A stretch of DNA of 64,000 nt, from positions 1-64,000 of the forward strand of contig NCEV01000005.1 of the NCBI GenBank assembly GCA_002280875.1. The letters are read 5' to 3'. Position 1 is the first letter of the stretch; each line of letters starts with the position of its first letter. The notes beneath the pieces were generated by a model. The model searched no databases. It worked only from the letters and a program-made list of their open reading frames with translations, and had not been told where the DNA came from. Below are positions 9,182 to 19,154 of the stretch, one piece after another. This stretch comes from Caulobacter sp. 32-67-35 (GTDB taxonomy: Bacteria > Pseudomonadota > Alphaproteobacteria > Caulobacterales > Caulobacteraceae). The position numbers were made by a program, and so were the translations under genes.

Positions 9182-9859
9182 ATGAAACTTCTCCTGCTCG
9201 AAGATGACGCGGAGGCCGCCGAGTTCGTGCAACGCGGGCTTACGGAGGCAGGCCATACAGTCGATATCGCCGCGACCGCCGACGACGGGCTGCATCTGGC
9301 GCTCGAGGGTGCCCATGACGTGCTGATTATCGATCGCATGGTCCCGGGCGGCGACGGCCTGTCCGTCGTCCGCGCCGTCCGCGAGGCCGGCAAGGCCACT
9401 CCCGTGATCTTCCTGACGGCGGTCGCCGGCGTCCGGGACCGGGTCGAAGGCCTCGAATCCGGCGGGGACGACTATCTGGTCAAACCCTATGCCTTCAGCG
9501 AACTCCTGGCGCGGGTTCAGGCCCTCGGGCGGCGATCGCCCACCATCGACCTGAGAACCAGACTCGAGGTCGGCGATCTGTCGCTCGACCTCGGCGGGCG
9601 GACCGCCCGGCGTGGAGCGACGCGGCTGGATCTGACGCCTCAGGAGTTCAAACTTCTGGAATACCTGGTCCGGCATAGCGGCCAGGTGGTCACCCGCGCC
9701 ATGCTGCTGGATAAAATCTGGGGATTCCATTTCGATCCCCGGACCAATCTTGTCGACGCGCACATGAGCAGGCTGAGGTCCAAGGTCGACCGCCCATTCA
9801 GCCGGGAGCTGATCCATACGGTTCGCGGGGCCGGATACATGATCGATGACCGGGCCTAG
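9182..9859 (+). CDS. OmpR-family response regulator
   Basis: 225 aa. The receiver domain has the phospho-acceptor Asp51 (LIIDRMVPGG), acidic pocket EDD at 7-9 and Lys in LVKPYAF. The C-terminal winged-helix DNA-binding domain has FKLLEYLVRHSGQVV and HMSRLRSKVDR...IHTVRGAGYMI. The start at 9182 (MKLLLLEDD) is set by the receiver domain; longer in-frame starts would add unrelated sequence from the PepSY region. The stop overlaps the histidine-kinase start by 14 bp. It most likely controls the adjacent efflux operon, as CzcR/CusR-type regulators do. Confidence 0.93.
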   Translation: MKLLLLEDDAEAAEFVQRGLTEAGHTVDIAATADDGLHLALEGAHDVLIIDRMVPGGDGLSVVRAVREAGKATPVIFLTAVAGVRDRVEGLESGGDDYLVKPYAFSELLARVQALGRRSPTIDLRTRLEVGDLSLDLGGRTARRGATRLDLTPQEFKLLEYLVRHSGQVVTRAMLLDKIWGFHFDPRTNLVDAHMSRLRSKVDRPFSRELIHTVRGAGYMIDDRA

Positions 9860-11234
9860 ATTTCTCTCCTCCTCGGCGCTGCGGCTAGCGGCCGCTTTCG
9901 CCCTGATCTTCGCCTTGGGCGGAGCCTTGATGTTCGGAGCGTTCCAATGGGCCGTCACCGGTTACGCCAACAGCTCGCTTGAGGACGATCTTCGTCTTGA
10001 GACAAGACTTTTACTGACCGACGGCGGGGCGTCTGATCTCGCCGCACTGCAGCGACGGATCTCCGCTCGGACGCGTATCGCCAGCCCGTTTGCCTATGCG
10101 CTGTTCGATGCCACCGGCCGCCGGCTAGGCGGCCAGTTGCCGGTGGGAATTTCTTGCGACCCTGGCTTGAACCAGGTTTCCGTGCCTGCGCCGTCTGACG
10201 ATGGAGCAATCGACGACGAACCTATCCTCGTGCGCACCCTCGCGACCTCCTTGCCCGAGGGCGTGCTCGTGGTTGGCAAGTCGACCCAGGCGGTCCACGA
10301 GCTGCAGGAATGGATGGCGGAGATCGCTCTATGGGGGGCCTTCGGCATGGCGGGGCTCGCCGCTGTCGGCGGTTTGACGGCGGGTCTGATCCTGGCCCGG
10401 AGACTCGACAAGGTGAACGCTGCGACCGCAAGGGTCATGCAAGGGCATCTGGGCGATCGTCTGCCGCCGATCGGTCTGGGCTCCGAATTCGCGACGCTGC
10501 GGGACAACCTTAATGGCATGCTGGAACGCCTCGAAGCCTCCCTGCAGGCGATGCGGCACGTCTCGTCCGACATCGCTCACGACCTCCGCACGCCGTTGAA
10601 CCGCATGCGCCAGCGCCTGGAGCAGGCGCGCGGACATACAAGAACGGTCAAGGGCCTGCAGGCCGCCATCGATCAGGCCCTGACGGACCTGGATGGCGCA
10701 TTGGACATTTTCGCTGCCCTGCTTCGCATCGCCCAGATCGAGGCGGGAACGGGACGGGAAACCTTCGCTCCGGTGTCCGCTTCGGGGCTTGTCCGGCGGT
10801 TGTTCGAGGCCTATCAGCCGGTCGCCGAGCTAGCCGGTCACACCATGGCTCTGCTGACCGACAGCGACAGGGAAATCCTCGGCGACGAGGATCTGCTGGT
10901 TCAGATGCTATCCAATCTGGTGGAGAACGCCATCGTCCACGCGGACGGTCCGCTCCACATCATATTGGGCGTCTCCGACGAAGGAACGAGAACCGTCCTT
11001 TTAGTCACCGATACAGGATCAGGAATTCCGGAAGAGGCGTTGCCGAAAGTGACCAGGCGCTTCTTCCGAATAGACCATAGCCGTCACGCACCGGGCTCGG
11101 GTTTGGGACTCGCCCTGGTCGCGGCGATCGCTACGCTGCACGACGCCGACCTGGTGCTTAGGTCCAGCCGTCCTGGACTGAGCGCCCGGATCGCCTTTGG
11201 CCCAGCTGTCGTGGACAGGACCTCCCCGCCATGA
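9846..11234 (+). CDS. Membrane sensor histidine kinase
   Basis: 462 aa. TM1 at ~12-36, a periplasmic sensor loop to ~150, TM2 ~163-185, then HAMP, a dimerisation/phosphoacceptor helix with His245 (SSDIAHDLRTPLNR) and a HATPase domain (LVENAIVH, DTGSGIPEE, GSGLGLALV). It partners the overlapping OmpR-type regulator. The periplasmic loop has a single Cys (ISCDPG) and no obvious His cluster, so the ligand is not evident. The efflux genes downstream suggest a toxic compound or metal. Confidence 0.92.
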   Translation: MTGPRFLSSSALRLAAAFALIFALGGALMFGAFQWAVTGYANSSLEDDLRLETRLLLTDGGASDLAALQRRISARTRIASPFAYALFDATGRRLGGQLPVGISCDPGLNQVSVPAPSDDGAIDDEPILVRTLATSLPEGVLVVGKSTQAVHELQEWMAEIALWGAFGMAGLAAVGGLTAGLILARRLDKVNAATARVMQGHLGDRLPPIGLGSEFATLRDNLNGMLERLEASLQAMRHVSSDIAHDLRTPLNRMRQRLEQARGHTRTVKGLQAAIDQALTDLDGALDIFAALLRIAQIEAGTGRETFAPVSASGLVRRLFEAYQPVAELAGHTMALLTDSDREILGDEDLLVQMLSNLVENAIVHADGPLHIILGVSDEGTRTVLLVTDTGSGIPEEALPKVTRRFFRIDHSRHAPGSGLGLALVAAIATLHDADLVLRSSRPGLSARIAFGPAVVDRTSPP

Positions 11235-11403
11235 CACGCTCCCTGTTGAGCGCCGATGGGTTTCCAGGGCAGGCGCACTGGCTCCCGTCAATCACAGGGC
11301 CGCCTTGCCGAGGCGCAAGTTTCGACCGCGAAGGGCCGCCCGCCGCTTCGTGTGATACCCCCGGCCCGTCCTCGCCGCCGTCCTTTCCAAGGAGCCCAGA
11401 GTC

Positions 11404-12111
11404 ATGATCCGCATCACCCAATCCCTCGCTGGCGCCGCCGCGATCGCGGTCCTCGCCGGCCCCCTCGCCGCATGCAATCCGCAAGCCGGCACGGCGAGCC
11501 CTCCGGCTATGGCGAACGCAGCCTCGCCTGCAGTGTCGGATCGCAACGTCCGCGTTCTGGCCGCGGCCGAAGATTACGAGACGCTGACGGAAACCGCTTT
11601 CGACAAGACCTTTCCTGAGCTTTCCGTATCTCTGACCGCTGCCCGACAGAAGGCTTCCAAGGCCCGGGCCGTGCTCGCGCCGGACCAGGCCACGCGCCTG
11701 GACGCGCTGGGCGTCGAGATCGACGCCGCCTTGCGGGATCAGAACCGTTCGGCGATCGCGATCGCGGCGGTTGAAACATTCAGGGTCCTAGTGAGCGCTC
11801 AGGACGCCTCGGCCCAGATCCCCGTCGAAGTCAGCCTGCTAGACTATGCGGGTTTCAGATACGACGCCAACGCCAAGTCGCGGCCTATCAATTGGGATCA
11901 GATGACCGCCGACCTGGCCTACGCCCGCGAAACCTGGGCGCGCATCTCTCCGCGCGTCACCGCCAAGGGCCTGAGCGGCGCGTTCGACAGCGCCCTCTCG
12001 GGAATGGAGGCCGCAGCCGCGCAGAAGAATGCGGTCGCCGCGGGGATCGCCGTATCGAACGAGTTGGCGCTGGTCGATGCCCTGGAAGAGCATTTCAAGC
12101 CGGCGAACTAG
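11404..12111 (+). CDS. Putative lipoprotein of the efflux operon
   Basis: 235 aa with a signal peptide ending in a lipobox (LAGPLAACNPQ), then a mostly helical periplasmic domain with no recognised family. It lies between the two-component genes and the TolC gene in the same direction, so a role in the efflux system or in sensing is plausible, but nothing in the sequence shows it. The ATG follows an AGGAG-like stretch (CAAGGAGCCCAGAGTC). Confidence 0.7.
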   Translation: MIRITQSLAGAAAIAVLAGPLAACNPQAGTASPPAMANAASPAVSDRNVRVLAAAEDYETLTETAFDKTFPELSVSLTAARQKASKARAVLAPDQATRLDALGVEIDAALRDQNRSAIAIAAVETFRVLVSAQDASAQIPVEVSLLDYAGFRYDANAKSRPINWDQMTADLAYARETWARISPRVTAKGLSGAFDSALSGMEAAAAQKNAVAAGIAVSNELALVDALEEHFKPAN

Positions 12112-12168
12112 CGCTATCTTCGCGTCTCGTTGGTCGGGACGGGCAAAATCGGTCGCTGGAGGCCTAGT

Positions 12169-13575
12169 GTGAATGCGTTGACCCCTTCGCCCGACAAAGG
12201 GACGGACGGCCCTGTCTCGGACGTCAGGCAACGTCGGACGCCGGGTTTGGCGGCCGTGGTTCTGGCGCTCGTCGTTCTTGGCGGTTGCGTCTCCTATCGA
12301 TCCGCCGGACTGCCGGACAGCCCGCGTCCCGATCCCTCGACGACCGACCTGGCTCGGGCGGCCGCCCGGCTGGACCATCCCCGGCTCGCCCCCGTGGACA
12401 TTGATCTGGCGGGACCGCTTTCGCCGCAGCAGCTTGGTGTCATTGCCGTTATCGCCAATCCCGACCTGAGGGCCCAACGTGCCCGGCTCGGCGTTGCCGA
12501 GGCGCAGGTGTTCGAGGCCGGCCTGCTGCCGGACCCCCAGTTTTCCTTCAGTCTGGACCGTCCTGTTTCGGCCAGCGGCCTCGTAGACGCCATCGCCAGC
12601 GGCCTCGGTTTCGATACCTCCAGCCTCTACACACGCCCGGTTCGGCAGAGGACGGCTAGGGCGAGCCGGAATCAGGTTCGGCTAGACGTCGCCTGGCTGG
12701 AATGGCAGGCGGCGGGCCAGGCGCGCCTACTGGCCGCCCGCATCGGAGGGCTGGAAACGGTCCGGGGGCTGGCTTTCGAAGCCTCTCGCGCCGCCGATGA
12801 CGCCTTGGATCGGACACTTCGGGCGGTGGCGCGCGGCGACCTGTCGGCGAACGACCTGGAAGCTCGACGCATATCGGCGGCCGACGCCGGCGACCGAGCG
12901 CGGAGTGCCGAGCGCGATCTGCAGGCGGCCCGGTTCGCGTTGAACGCCGCACTCGGTCTGTCGCCCGACGCCACTGTCGTGCTGATCGATCCGGCACGCA
13001 ACCACCTCCCAGCGCCAGACCCGGTATCTCTGGTCGAACGGGCGTATCGGCAGCGGTTGGATCTGGACGCCCTGAGCGCCGGCTATGAGGTCCACGACGC
13101 AGATCTGCGGCTCGCCTTGCTCCAGCAATATCCTCGCCTGAACCTATCGCTGAACGCGGCGCGTGACACAGGCGCGGTACGGACCAACGGCGTGGCGATT
13201 GGCTTCGATCTGCCACTGTGGAACCGGAACCGCGGTACGATCGCCGTGCAGGACGCCACGCGCGAGCAATTCCGCGCGGAATACGAGGCGCGGCTGTTCT
13301 CGACGCGGTCTGAGATCACCACCCTGATCGCCGCCTACCAGATCGGCATCCGGCAGCGCGACGCGCTAGAGGCCCAGGTCGCGCCGTTGAGGCAAATCGT
13401 CGAAGCCTTTGAACGGGCCGGTTCGCGCGGCGACATCGCCCGCGTCACGGCCGAGACGGCGCGTCAGGCCCTCACTGACAAGGAAATCGCCCTCGCGGTC
13501 CTGGATCAGGCCTTGTCGGAACAATGGGTGGCGCTGGAACTGGCGTCGGGCGCCTTGATCAAGGATACGAAATGA
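12169..13575 (+). CDS. TolC-family outer-membrane efflux lipoprotein
   Basis: Outer-membrane factor of a tripartite pump. The signal sequence ends in a lipobox (LVVLGGCVSY), followed by the duplicated long-helix TolC repeats (NPDLRAQRARLGVAEAQVFEAG; EQFRAEYEARLFSTRSEITTL). GTG 12169 was chosen because GGAGG (12158-12162) lies 6 nt upstream; an ATG 39 bp further up lacks this. The stop overlaps the next gene start (ATGA). With the adaptor at 13572 and the RND permease at 14630 it forms a complete pump. Confidence 0.9.
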   Translation: MNALTPSPDKGTDGPVSDVRQRRTPGLAAVVLALVVLGGCVSYRSAGLPDSPRPDPSTTDLARAAARLDHPRLAPVDIDLAGPLSPQQLGVIAVIANPDLRAQRARLGVAEAQVFEAGLLPDPQFSFSLDRPVSASGLVDAIASGLGFDTSSLYTRPVRQRTARASRNQVRLDVAWLEWQAAGQARLLAARIGGLETVRGLAFEASRAADDALDRTLRAVARGDLSANDLEARRISAADAGDRARSAERDLQAARFALNAALGLSPDATVVLIDPARNHLPAPDPVSLVERAYRQRLDLDALSAGYEVHDADLRLALLQQYPRLNLSLNAARDTGAVRTNGVAIGFDLPLWNRNRGTIAVQDATREQFRAEYEARLFSTRSEITTLIAAYQIGIRQRDALEAQVAPLRQIVEAFERAGSRGDIARVTAETARQALTDKEIALAVLDQALSEQWVALELASGALIKDTK

Positions 13576-14633
13576 AGCGGATCGCGGTAGGGGCGGCGGC
13601 GCTGGCGTTGGCGCTGGCTGCATGTTCGAAGCCGACGGACAACGCTGCGACGCCCGTCGCGGCCGTGCGCACAGCGGCGGTTACAACCCGGATGCTGGAC
13701 GAGACCATCACGGCTTACGGCCAGGTGGAGTTCAACCCCTCCGCCGTACGGACCCTCACGGCGACCTTTGAGGCCCAGGTGGCCAAGATCCACGTCACGG
13801 TTGGCGAAGCCGTGCAGGCCGGTCAGCCGATCGTGACCCTCATGGCCAGCCCGACGAGCAGGCTCGATCTGGATCGGCTCGCCCGTGAGGCCAGCGTGAC
13901 GTCCGCCGAACATGCGCGTCTTCAGCGACTTCGCGCCGACGGGCTCGCCGCGGACGCGGAAGTCACCGCCGCCGCTGCTGCTGCGGCCACGGCCAGGGAG
14001 GCCAGCGCCAACCTGCGCCGGCTGACCGGTGGAGGCCAAATCACGCTTCGCGCGCCCGTCAGCGGCGTCATCGACAGCCTTCCCGCGAGCCCCGGCGCGC
14101 TGGTCAGCGCGGGCGGGGCGGTGGCCGGTCTCGGCTCGACCAGTCAGTTGAACGCGCGCCTCGGGATCGAGGTCGAGGACGCGCAGCGCATCCGTCCCGG
14201 TGCCGCGATCCGTCTCACCGGCCTGCACGAAGACGGAGCCGCTGTCGCGGCCCGCGTCGCTTCGGTGGACCGTCGGGTTGAACCCTCTACCCGCCTGGCC
14301 GCCGTGATCGTCTCCCTGCCGCCCGGCAGCCCGGTTCTGCCTGGCGAGGCGCTCAGGGGGCAGATCGTCCTCAGTACGCTGCCGAACGCCACCGTCGCGC
14401 CACGAGTGGCTGTCCTCTATGACGGAGATCGACCCTATGTATTCGTCGTGGTCCGGAACGTCGCCTCGCGTCGGCCGGTTACGGTCGGCCTGGAACAGGC
14501 CGATGTGGTTCAACTGACCAGCGGCGTCCGTCCGGGTGAACGGGTGGTCGTCGACGGCGGACCTGCCCTGTCTGACGGCATGATGACCCGAGAGGGCCCG
14601 CCCCCCGCGACAGCAACGGCAGCCAAGCAATGA
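13572..14633 (+). CDS. Efflux RND periplasmic adaptor (HlyD/MFP family)
   Basis: 353-aa periplasmic lipoprotein (lipobox LALAACSKP). It shows the adaptor architecture: beta-barrel/lipoyl half (TATFEAQVAKIHVTVGEAVQAG), a helical hairpin (~residues 85-145), return lipoyl motif (LRAPVSGVIDSLPASPGALV) and C-terminal membrane-proximal domain. The start is set by the ATGA overlap with the TolC gene and its stop overlaps the permease in the same way. No His- or Met-rich metal-binding N-terminus is present, unlike CzcB or CusB, so the substrate may be organic rather than metal. Confidence 0.9.
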   Translation: MKRIAVGAAALALALAACSKPTDNAATPVAAVRTAAVTTRMLDETITAYGQVEFNPSAVRTLTATFEAQVAKIHVTVGEAVQAGQPIVTLMASPTSRLDLDRLAREASVTSAEHARLQRLRADGLAADAEVTAAAAAAATAREASANLRRLTGGGQITLRAPVSGVIDSLPASPGALVSAGGAVAGLGSTSQLNARLGIEVEDAQRIRPGAAIRLTGLHEDGAAVAARVASVDRRVEPSTRLAAVIVSLPPGSPVLPGEALRGQIVLSTLPNATVAPRVAVLYDGDRPYVFVVVRNVASRRPVTVGLEQADVVQLTSGVRPGERVVVDGGPALSDGMMTREGPPPATATAAKQ

Positions 14634-17600
14634 GCCGCTGGCTGAGCGGCCAGGTCCGCTTCATCATTCTGGCCTTTGCGTTGTTGGCGCTGTCAGGGTC
14701 CGCCGCTGCCCTGCGACTGCCCGTGAGCCTGTTCCCGCACATCGACTTCCCACGCGTCGTGGTCACGCTGGACGCCGGCGACCGTCCTGTCGATCAGATG
14801 GTCAACCAGGTGACCCGTCCTGTAGAACAAGCGCTGCGCACCGTTCCGGGCGTGGTCGGCGTCCGTTCGACCAGCAGTCGCGGATCGGCGGAGATGTCGG
14901 TCAATTTCGCCTGGGGCGCGGACATGGTGGCCGCGACACTGCAGGCGGAGTCGGCTGTGAACGCCGTGGTTCCGGATCTGCCCGGCGGCACGCGGTTCGA
15001 GGTCCGGCGCATGGACCCGACAGTCTTTCCAGTGTTGGGCTTGGCGCTGGTGTCGCCTGGCCGTGACCCGATCGCGCTCCGCGACTTCGGCCGGCTCCAG
15101 CTCGCGCCCCTGCTCTCATCCGTGCCGGGCGTCGCCAGCGTCAATGTCCTCGGTGGCCAGGAGAAGGAGTACCAGGTCCTGGCCGACCCGGCCCGCCTCC
15201 AGGCGCTGGGCCTCTCTATCGAAGAGCTCGCTCGCACCCTGTCGTCCAACAATGTGGTGGTCGCCACGGGCCGGCTGGAAGACCGCTATCGCCTGTATCT
15301 GGTCCTGGCGGACAACCGCCTGACCGGCATCGAAGACATCCGCCGCACCGTGGTCCAGACCGGCAGCCGCGGCGTGGTGGAACTGGACGATATCGCTCAG
15401 GTCGTGACGCGTCAGGCCCCGCAGTGGACCCGGGTGACTTCGCAAGGCCGCGACGCGGTTTTGCTGAACATCCGGCAGACCCCCGACGCCAACAGCGTCG
15501 CCCTGGTCAAGGAGGTGCGCAAACGGATCGCCGGGTTCGCATCCCAGACCCCGCCGGACGTGCAGATCGTCACCTACTACGATCAGTCCCAGTTGGTCAC
15601 CGCAGCCGCCAGCAGCGTGCGGGACTCCATACTTCTGGGCGCCCTGCTGGCCGGGATCGTGTTGTTCGTCTTTCTGCGCAGCTTGCGCTTCATGCTGATC
15701 GTCGCCCTTCTGCTGCCAGCGACGCTGGCGGCCACAACCATCGTGCTCACCCTGATGGGGATGAGTTTCAACATGATGACCTTGGGCGGCATGGCGGCGG
15801 CCGTCGGCCTCGTCGTCGATGATGCGGTCGTCATGCTCGAACATCTGATGCGACGGCTACAGGAACGCCATCGCGATTCAGCCGCCGGCGGGAGCGTCCT
15901 GGAGGCCGCGTCCGAAATGATCCGCCCCCTGATCGGATCGACACTTGCGACGGTGCTCGTCTTCGCCCCGTTGGCCTTCCTCGGCGGCGTCACCGGCGGC
16001 TTTTTCAAGGCGCTGGCGATCACCATGTCGGCCGCCTTGGTCATTTCTCTTCTGTTCGCCCTGTTCGTCGCACCGCTCCTAGCAGACCGCTGGGTTCGGG
16101 ACCGCGACGTACAACAGGCCGAAAAAAGCGGCGCGATCCTGGATCGGTTCGGCGGGCGCTATGAGATGTTGATGCGCCACCTGCTCAAGGCTCCGGGTCG
16201 GATCGCCTTGGTTGTTGGGCTAGTTATGCTTTTGGTCGGCGGCTTCGCCTATACCCGGGTCGGATCCGGCTTCATGCCCAAGATGGACGAGGGCGGCTTC
16301 ATCCTCGACTACTATGCGGCGCCGGGGACCTCTCTGGCCGAGACCGACCGGTTGCTGAGGCAGGTCGAGGTCATTCTACAGAACACGCCCGACGTCGAAA
16401 GCTATTCGCGCCGGACGGGCCTGCAGCTCGGCGGCAGTCTGTCCGAGGCCAATGAGGGCGACTTCTTCGTGCGCCTGAAGGCAAAGGGCCGGCGGCCCAT
16501 CGAGGCGGTCACAGCGGATGTCCGCAGTCGCGTGGAAGCGACCGTGCCGGGTCTGACGATCTCCACGGCGCAGCTCATGGAGGACCTGATCGGCGACCTG
16601 ACCGCCGTGCCGCAACCGATCGAAGTCAAGCTGTTGGGCGCGGACGAAACGGCTTTGAAGGCCGCCTCGCCTCAGGTCGTGGAAGCCATCGGCAAGATCC
16701 GTGGTGTGATCGAGGTCGATGGGGGACTGCGCATTGCCGGTGACGCCATCGTCATCACCGTCAATCGACCGGCGGCCGCGCTCGAAGGGCTCGATCCAGA
16801 GGCCATTACTCGTCAACTCGGCATGTTGACCGGCGGTTCAGTCATCGGCCAGATTCAGGAAGGCGACAAGCTGGTCGGGGTGCGAGTGTGGACCGAAGGC
16901 TCATTGCGCGACCGCTTCCGCACCCTGGAGGACCTGCCGTTGCGCGCGCCCGACGGTCACGCGCTGCCGCTGAAGCGCATTGCGACCTTGTCGATCGCGC
17001 CCGGCCAGCCGCAGGTCACCCGCGAGAGCCTCCAGCCTCTGGTCGCGGTGACCGCGCGTCTCGAGGGTCGCGACCTAGGCTCCGCGATGCGCGAGGTCTC
17101 TCAGACGGTGTCGCGGCTCAACCTGCCGGCCGGAGTCCGGGTCGAATACGGCGGTCTCTACGCAGAGCAGCAAAAGTCGTTTCGCGACCTTGCCCTCGTA
17201 TTTTTATCGGCCTTGCTGCTCGTCAGCCTCCTGTTCCTCTACCTGTTCCGCAACTGGGCCGCAGTCGGCAGCATCGTCGCCACCCTGGTCCTGGCCGCGT
17301 CGAGCGTCTTCCTGGGCCTTTGGGTCACGGGCACCGAGCTGAACATCTCGGCGATGATGGGATTGACGATGGTGATCGGCATCGTCGCCGAGCTGGGCGT
17401 TTTCTATCTAGCCGAGCTGCCGGCAGGCCAACGGCCGAACTCTGACGCGCTCATCGCCGCGGGCCGAGCCCGTCTGCGGCCGATCCTGATGTCGGCCCTT
17501 ATCGCCATTCTGGCCCTGGCGCCGCTGGCCTTGGGTCTTGGCGAGGGCTCGGCGATGCAGAAGCCGCTTGCTATCGCGATCATTACAGGTTTGCTCGCGG

Positions 17601-17674
17601 GGGTTCCTCTGATCCTGATCTTCACGCCCACGCTACTGGCGCGCTTGTCCAAGCCTCTTCGCGAGCGCGCCTGA
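14630..17674 (+). CDS. RND efflux permease, HAE-like
   Basis: 1014-aa inner-membrane proton-driven transporter with twelve expected TM helices and two large periplasmic loops. TM4 carries VGLVVDDAVVMLEH with Asp397/Asp398, the double-aspartate proton relay of the hydrophobe/amphiphile (AcrB-like) group rather than the single Asp of metal (CzcA/CusA) pumps. Thus, despite sitting in a metal-rich window, it probably exports organic compounds. It is translationally coupled to the adaptor (ATGA). Confidence 0.9.
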   Translation: MSRWLSGQVRFIILAFALLALSGSAAALRLPVSLFPHIDFPRVVVTLDAGDRPVDQMVNQVTRPVEQALRTVPGVVGVRSTSSRGSAEMSVNFAWGADMVAATLQAESAVNAVVPDLPGGTRFEVRRMDPTVFPVLGLALVSPGRDPIALRDFGRLQLAPLLSSVPGVASVNVLGGQEKEYQVLADPARLQALGLSIEELARTLSSNNVVVATGRLEDRYRLYLVLADNRLTGIEDIRRTVVQTGSRGVVELDDIAQVVTRQAPQWTRVTSQGRDAVLLNIRQTPDANSVALVKEVRKRIAGFASQTPPDVQIVTYYDQSQLVTAAASSVRDSILLGALLAGIVLFVFLRSLRFMLIVALLLPATLAATTIVLTLMGMSFNMMTLGGMAAAVGLVVDDAVVMLEHLMRRLQERHRDSAAGGSVLEAASEMIRPLIGSTLATVLVFAPLAFLGGVTGGFFKALAITMSAALVISLLFALFVAPLLADRWVRDRDVQQAEKSGAILDRFGGRYEMLMRHLLKAPGRIALVVGLVMLLVGGFAYTRVGSGFMPKMDEGGFILDYYAAPGTSLAETDRLLRQVEVILQNTPDVESYSRRTGLQLGGSLSEANEGDFFVRLKAKGRRPIEAVTADVRSRVEATVPGLTISTAQLMEDLIGDLTAVPQPIEVKLLGADETALKAASPQVVEAIGKIRGVIEVDGGLRIAGDAIVITVNRPAAALEGLDPEAITRQLGMLTGGSVIGQIQEGDKLVGVRVWTEGSLRDRFRTLEDLPLRAPDGHALPLKRIATLSIAPGQPQVTRESLQPLVAVTARLEGRDLGSAMREVSQTVSRLNLPAGVRVEYGGLYAEQQKSFRDLALVFLSALLLVSLLFLYLFRNWAAVGSIVATLVLAASSVFLGLWVTGTELNISAMMGLTMVIGIVAELGVFYLAELPAGQRPNSDALIAAGRARLRPILMSALIAILALAPLALGLGEGSAMQKPLAIAIITGLLAGVPLILIFTPTLLARLSKPLRERA

Positions 17675-17946
17675 TGATCCCCTTTCATCAACGACAGCCC
17701 GGACGCGAGCGCCGCCGTCCGGCTGCCGAGAACAAACCCGCTTGCTCCATCTGGTATTGCGGCAGAGGTGTCGTGGCCCTGACGCTCGGCCACATCGGGG
17801 TGGTCGCGGCGACCAGAGAGTTCCATCCGGTCGCGCCGCTGGCTGCCGCCGCCCAATTGCCGTCACCGATCGTGCGGCCTCTCGACCGAAGCCAGTCTGG
17901 AGCGGCTGGCTTAGGGGCGCCGACGAAATCGGCGCCAACAGGATAG
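17674..17946 (+). CDS. Possible small membrane protein, unrecognised
   Basis: 90-codon reading frame whose ATG overlaps the permease stop (TGATG), suggesting translational coupling. It contains one hydrophobic stretch (GVVALTLGHIGVVAA) and otherwise low-complexity sequence. It ends 5 bp before the MFS gene start. No family is recognised and it could be a fortuitous frame. Confidence 0.35.
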   Translation: MIPFHQRQPGRERRRPAAENKPACSIWYCGRGVVALTLGHIGVVAATREFHPVAPLAAAAQLPSPIVRPLDRSQSGAAGLGAPTKSAPTG

Positions 17947-17951
17947 GCCCG

Positions 17952-19154
17952 ATGATAATCCGAAGATTACGGGCGGTTCCGCGCGGGGTCTGGGCGCTTG
18001 GCTTCGTGTCCATGTTCATGGACATCTCGTCGGAGATGATCCACAGTTTGCTGCCGGTATTCTTGGTCACCACGCTCGGCGCCAGCGCCGCCCTGGTCGG
18101 CGTGATCGAGGGTGTGGCTGAGGCGACAGCGTCCATCACCAAGGTCTTCTCGGGCTGGCTCAGCGACCGGCTGGGCAAGCGCAAGCTCTTGGCGGTTCTG
18201 GGCTATGGTCTCGGTGCAGCCTCAAAGCCTATCTTTCCCTTCGCCATTACACCGTTTGAGATCCTGGGCGCGCGGTTCGCCGATCGGATCGGCAAAGGCC
18301 TGCGGGGCGCGCCGCGTGACGCCTTGGTCGCCGATATCGCGCCTCCGGGAACCCGGGGCGCCGCCTTCGGGCTACGCCAGTCGCTGGATTCAATCGGCGC
18401 CTTCCTAGGCCCCTTGGTCGCCATCGTCCTGATGCTGGTCCTGGCCGGAAACATCCGGGCCGTCTTCGCCTGGGCCATTGTTCCCGCCGTGATCGCAGTC
18501 GTCCTGCTGGTCATCGGCGTCGAGGAGCCCGGACGGTCCGGCGAGGCAAAAAGAGCGGCGCTTCCTATTCAGTGGCGCGAGGTGGCCGACATGGGACGGC
18601 CGTTCTGGTCTGTGGTCGCGGTCGGAATGGTCTTTACCATGGCGCGGTTCAGCGAGGCGTTTCTCGTCCTGCGGGCCGAGGATGTCGGGCTCGCGCTCGC
18701 GCTGGTTCCGGCCGTCATGATCGTCATGAATGTCGTCTACGCAGCAGTCGCCGCACCCGTGGGCGCCCTGTCGGACCATATTGATCGGCGGATGCTGCTA
18801 GCTTGCGGGCTGGTGGTTCTGATCCTTGCGGACTTGGCTCTCGCCCTGATCCCGACCGTGGGGGGCGTCTTGCTCGGCGTCCTCCTGTGGGGCCTGCACA
18901 TGGGCATGACCCAGGGACTTCTGGCCGCGCTGGTAGCCGACGCCGCGCCGGACCGGCTTCGGGCTACGGCCTTCGGGATCTTCAACCTCGCTTCGGGCCT
19001 GACCCTCCTGCTGGCCAGCACGCTCGCCGGACTGCTCTGGTCGGCCCTTGGCCCGGGCGCTACCTTTTTCGCAGGCGCAGCCTTTTCCGCCGTCGCCCTA
19101 ATGGGCCTCGCCGCGCAGCCCCACGCCCGGCGAGATTCCGTTGACGGCAGATGA
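17952..19154 (+). CDS. Major facilitator superfamily transporter
   Basis: 400-aa protein with twelve predicted TM segments and the MFS A-like motif between TM2 and TM3 (GWLSDRLGKRK) and its half-repeat (APVGALSDHIDRR). Start MIIRRLRAVPRGVW at 17952. It is the last gene of the PepSY/two-component/RND operon and probably exports a related compound. The substrate cannot be assigned. Confidence 0.88.
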   Translation: MIIRRLRAVPRGVWALGFVSMFMDISSEMIHSLLPVFLVTTLGASAALVGVIEGVAEATASITKVFSGWLSDRLGKRKLLAVLGYGLGAASKPIFPFAITPFEILGARFADRIGKGLRGAPRDALVADIAPPGTRGAAFGLRQSLDSIGAFLGPLVAIVLMLVLAGNIRAVFAWAIVPAVIAVVLLVIGVEEPGRSGEAKRAALPIQWREVADMGRPFWSVVAVGMVFTMARFSEAFLVLRAEDVGLALALVPAVMIVMNVVYAAVAAPVGALSDHIDRRMLLACGLVVLILADLALALIPTVGGVLLGVLLWGLHMGMTQGLLAALVADAAPDRLRATAFGIFNLASGLTLLLASTLAGLLWSALGPGATFFAGAAFSAVALMGLAAQPHARRDSVDGR

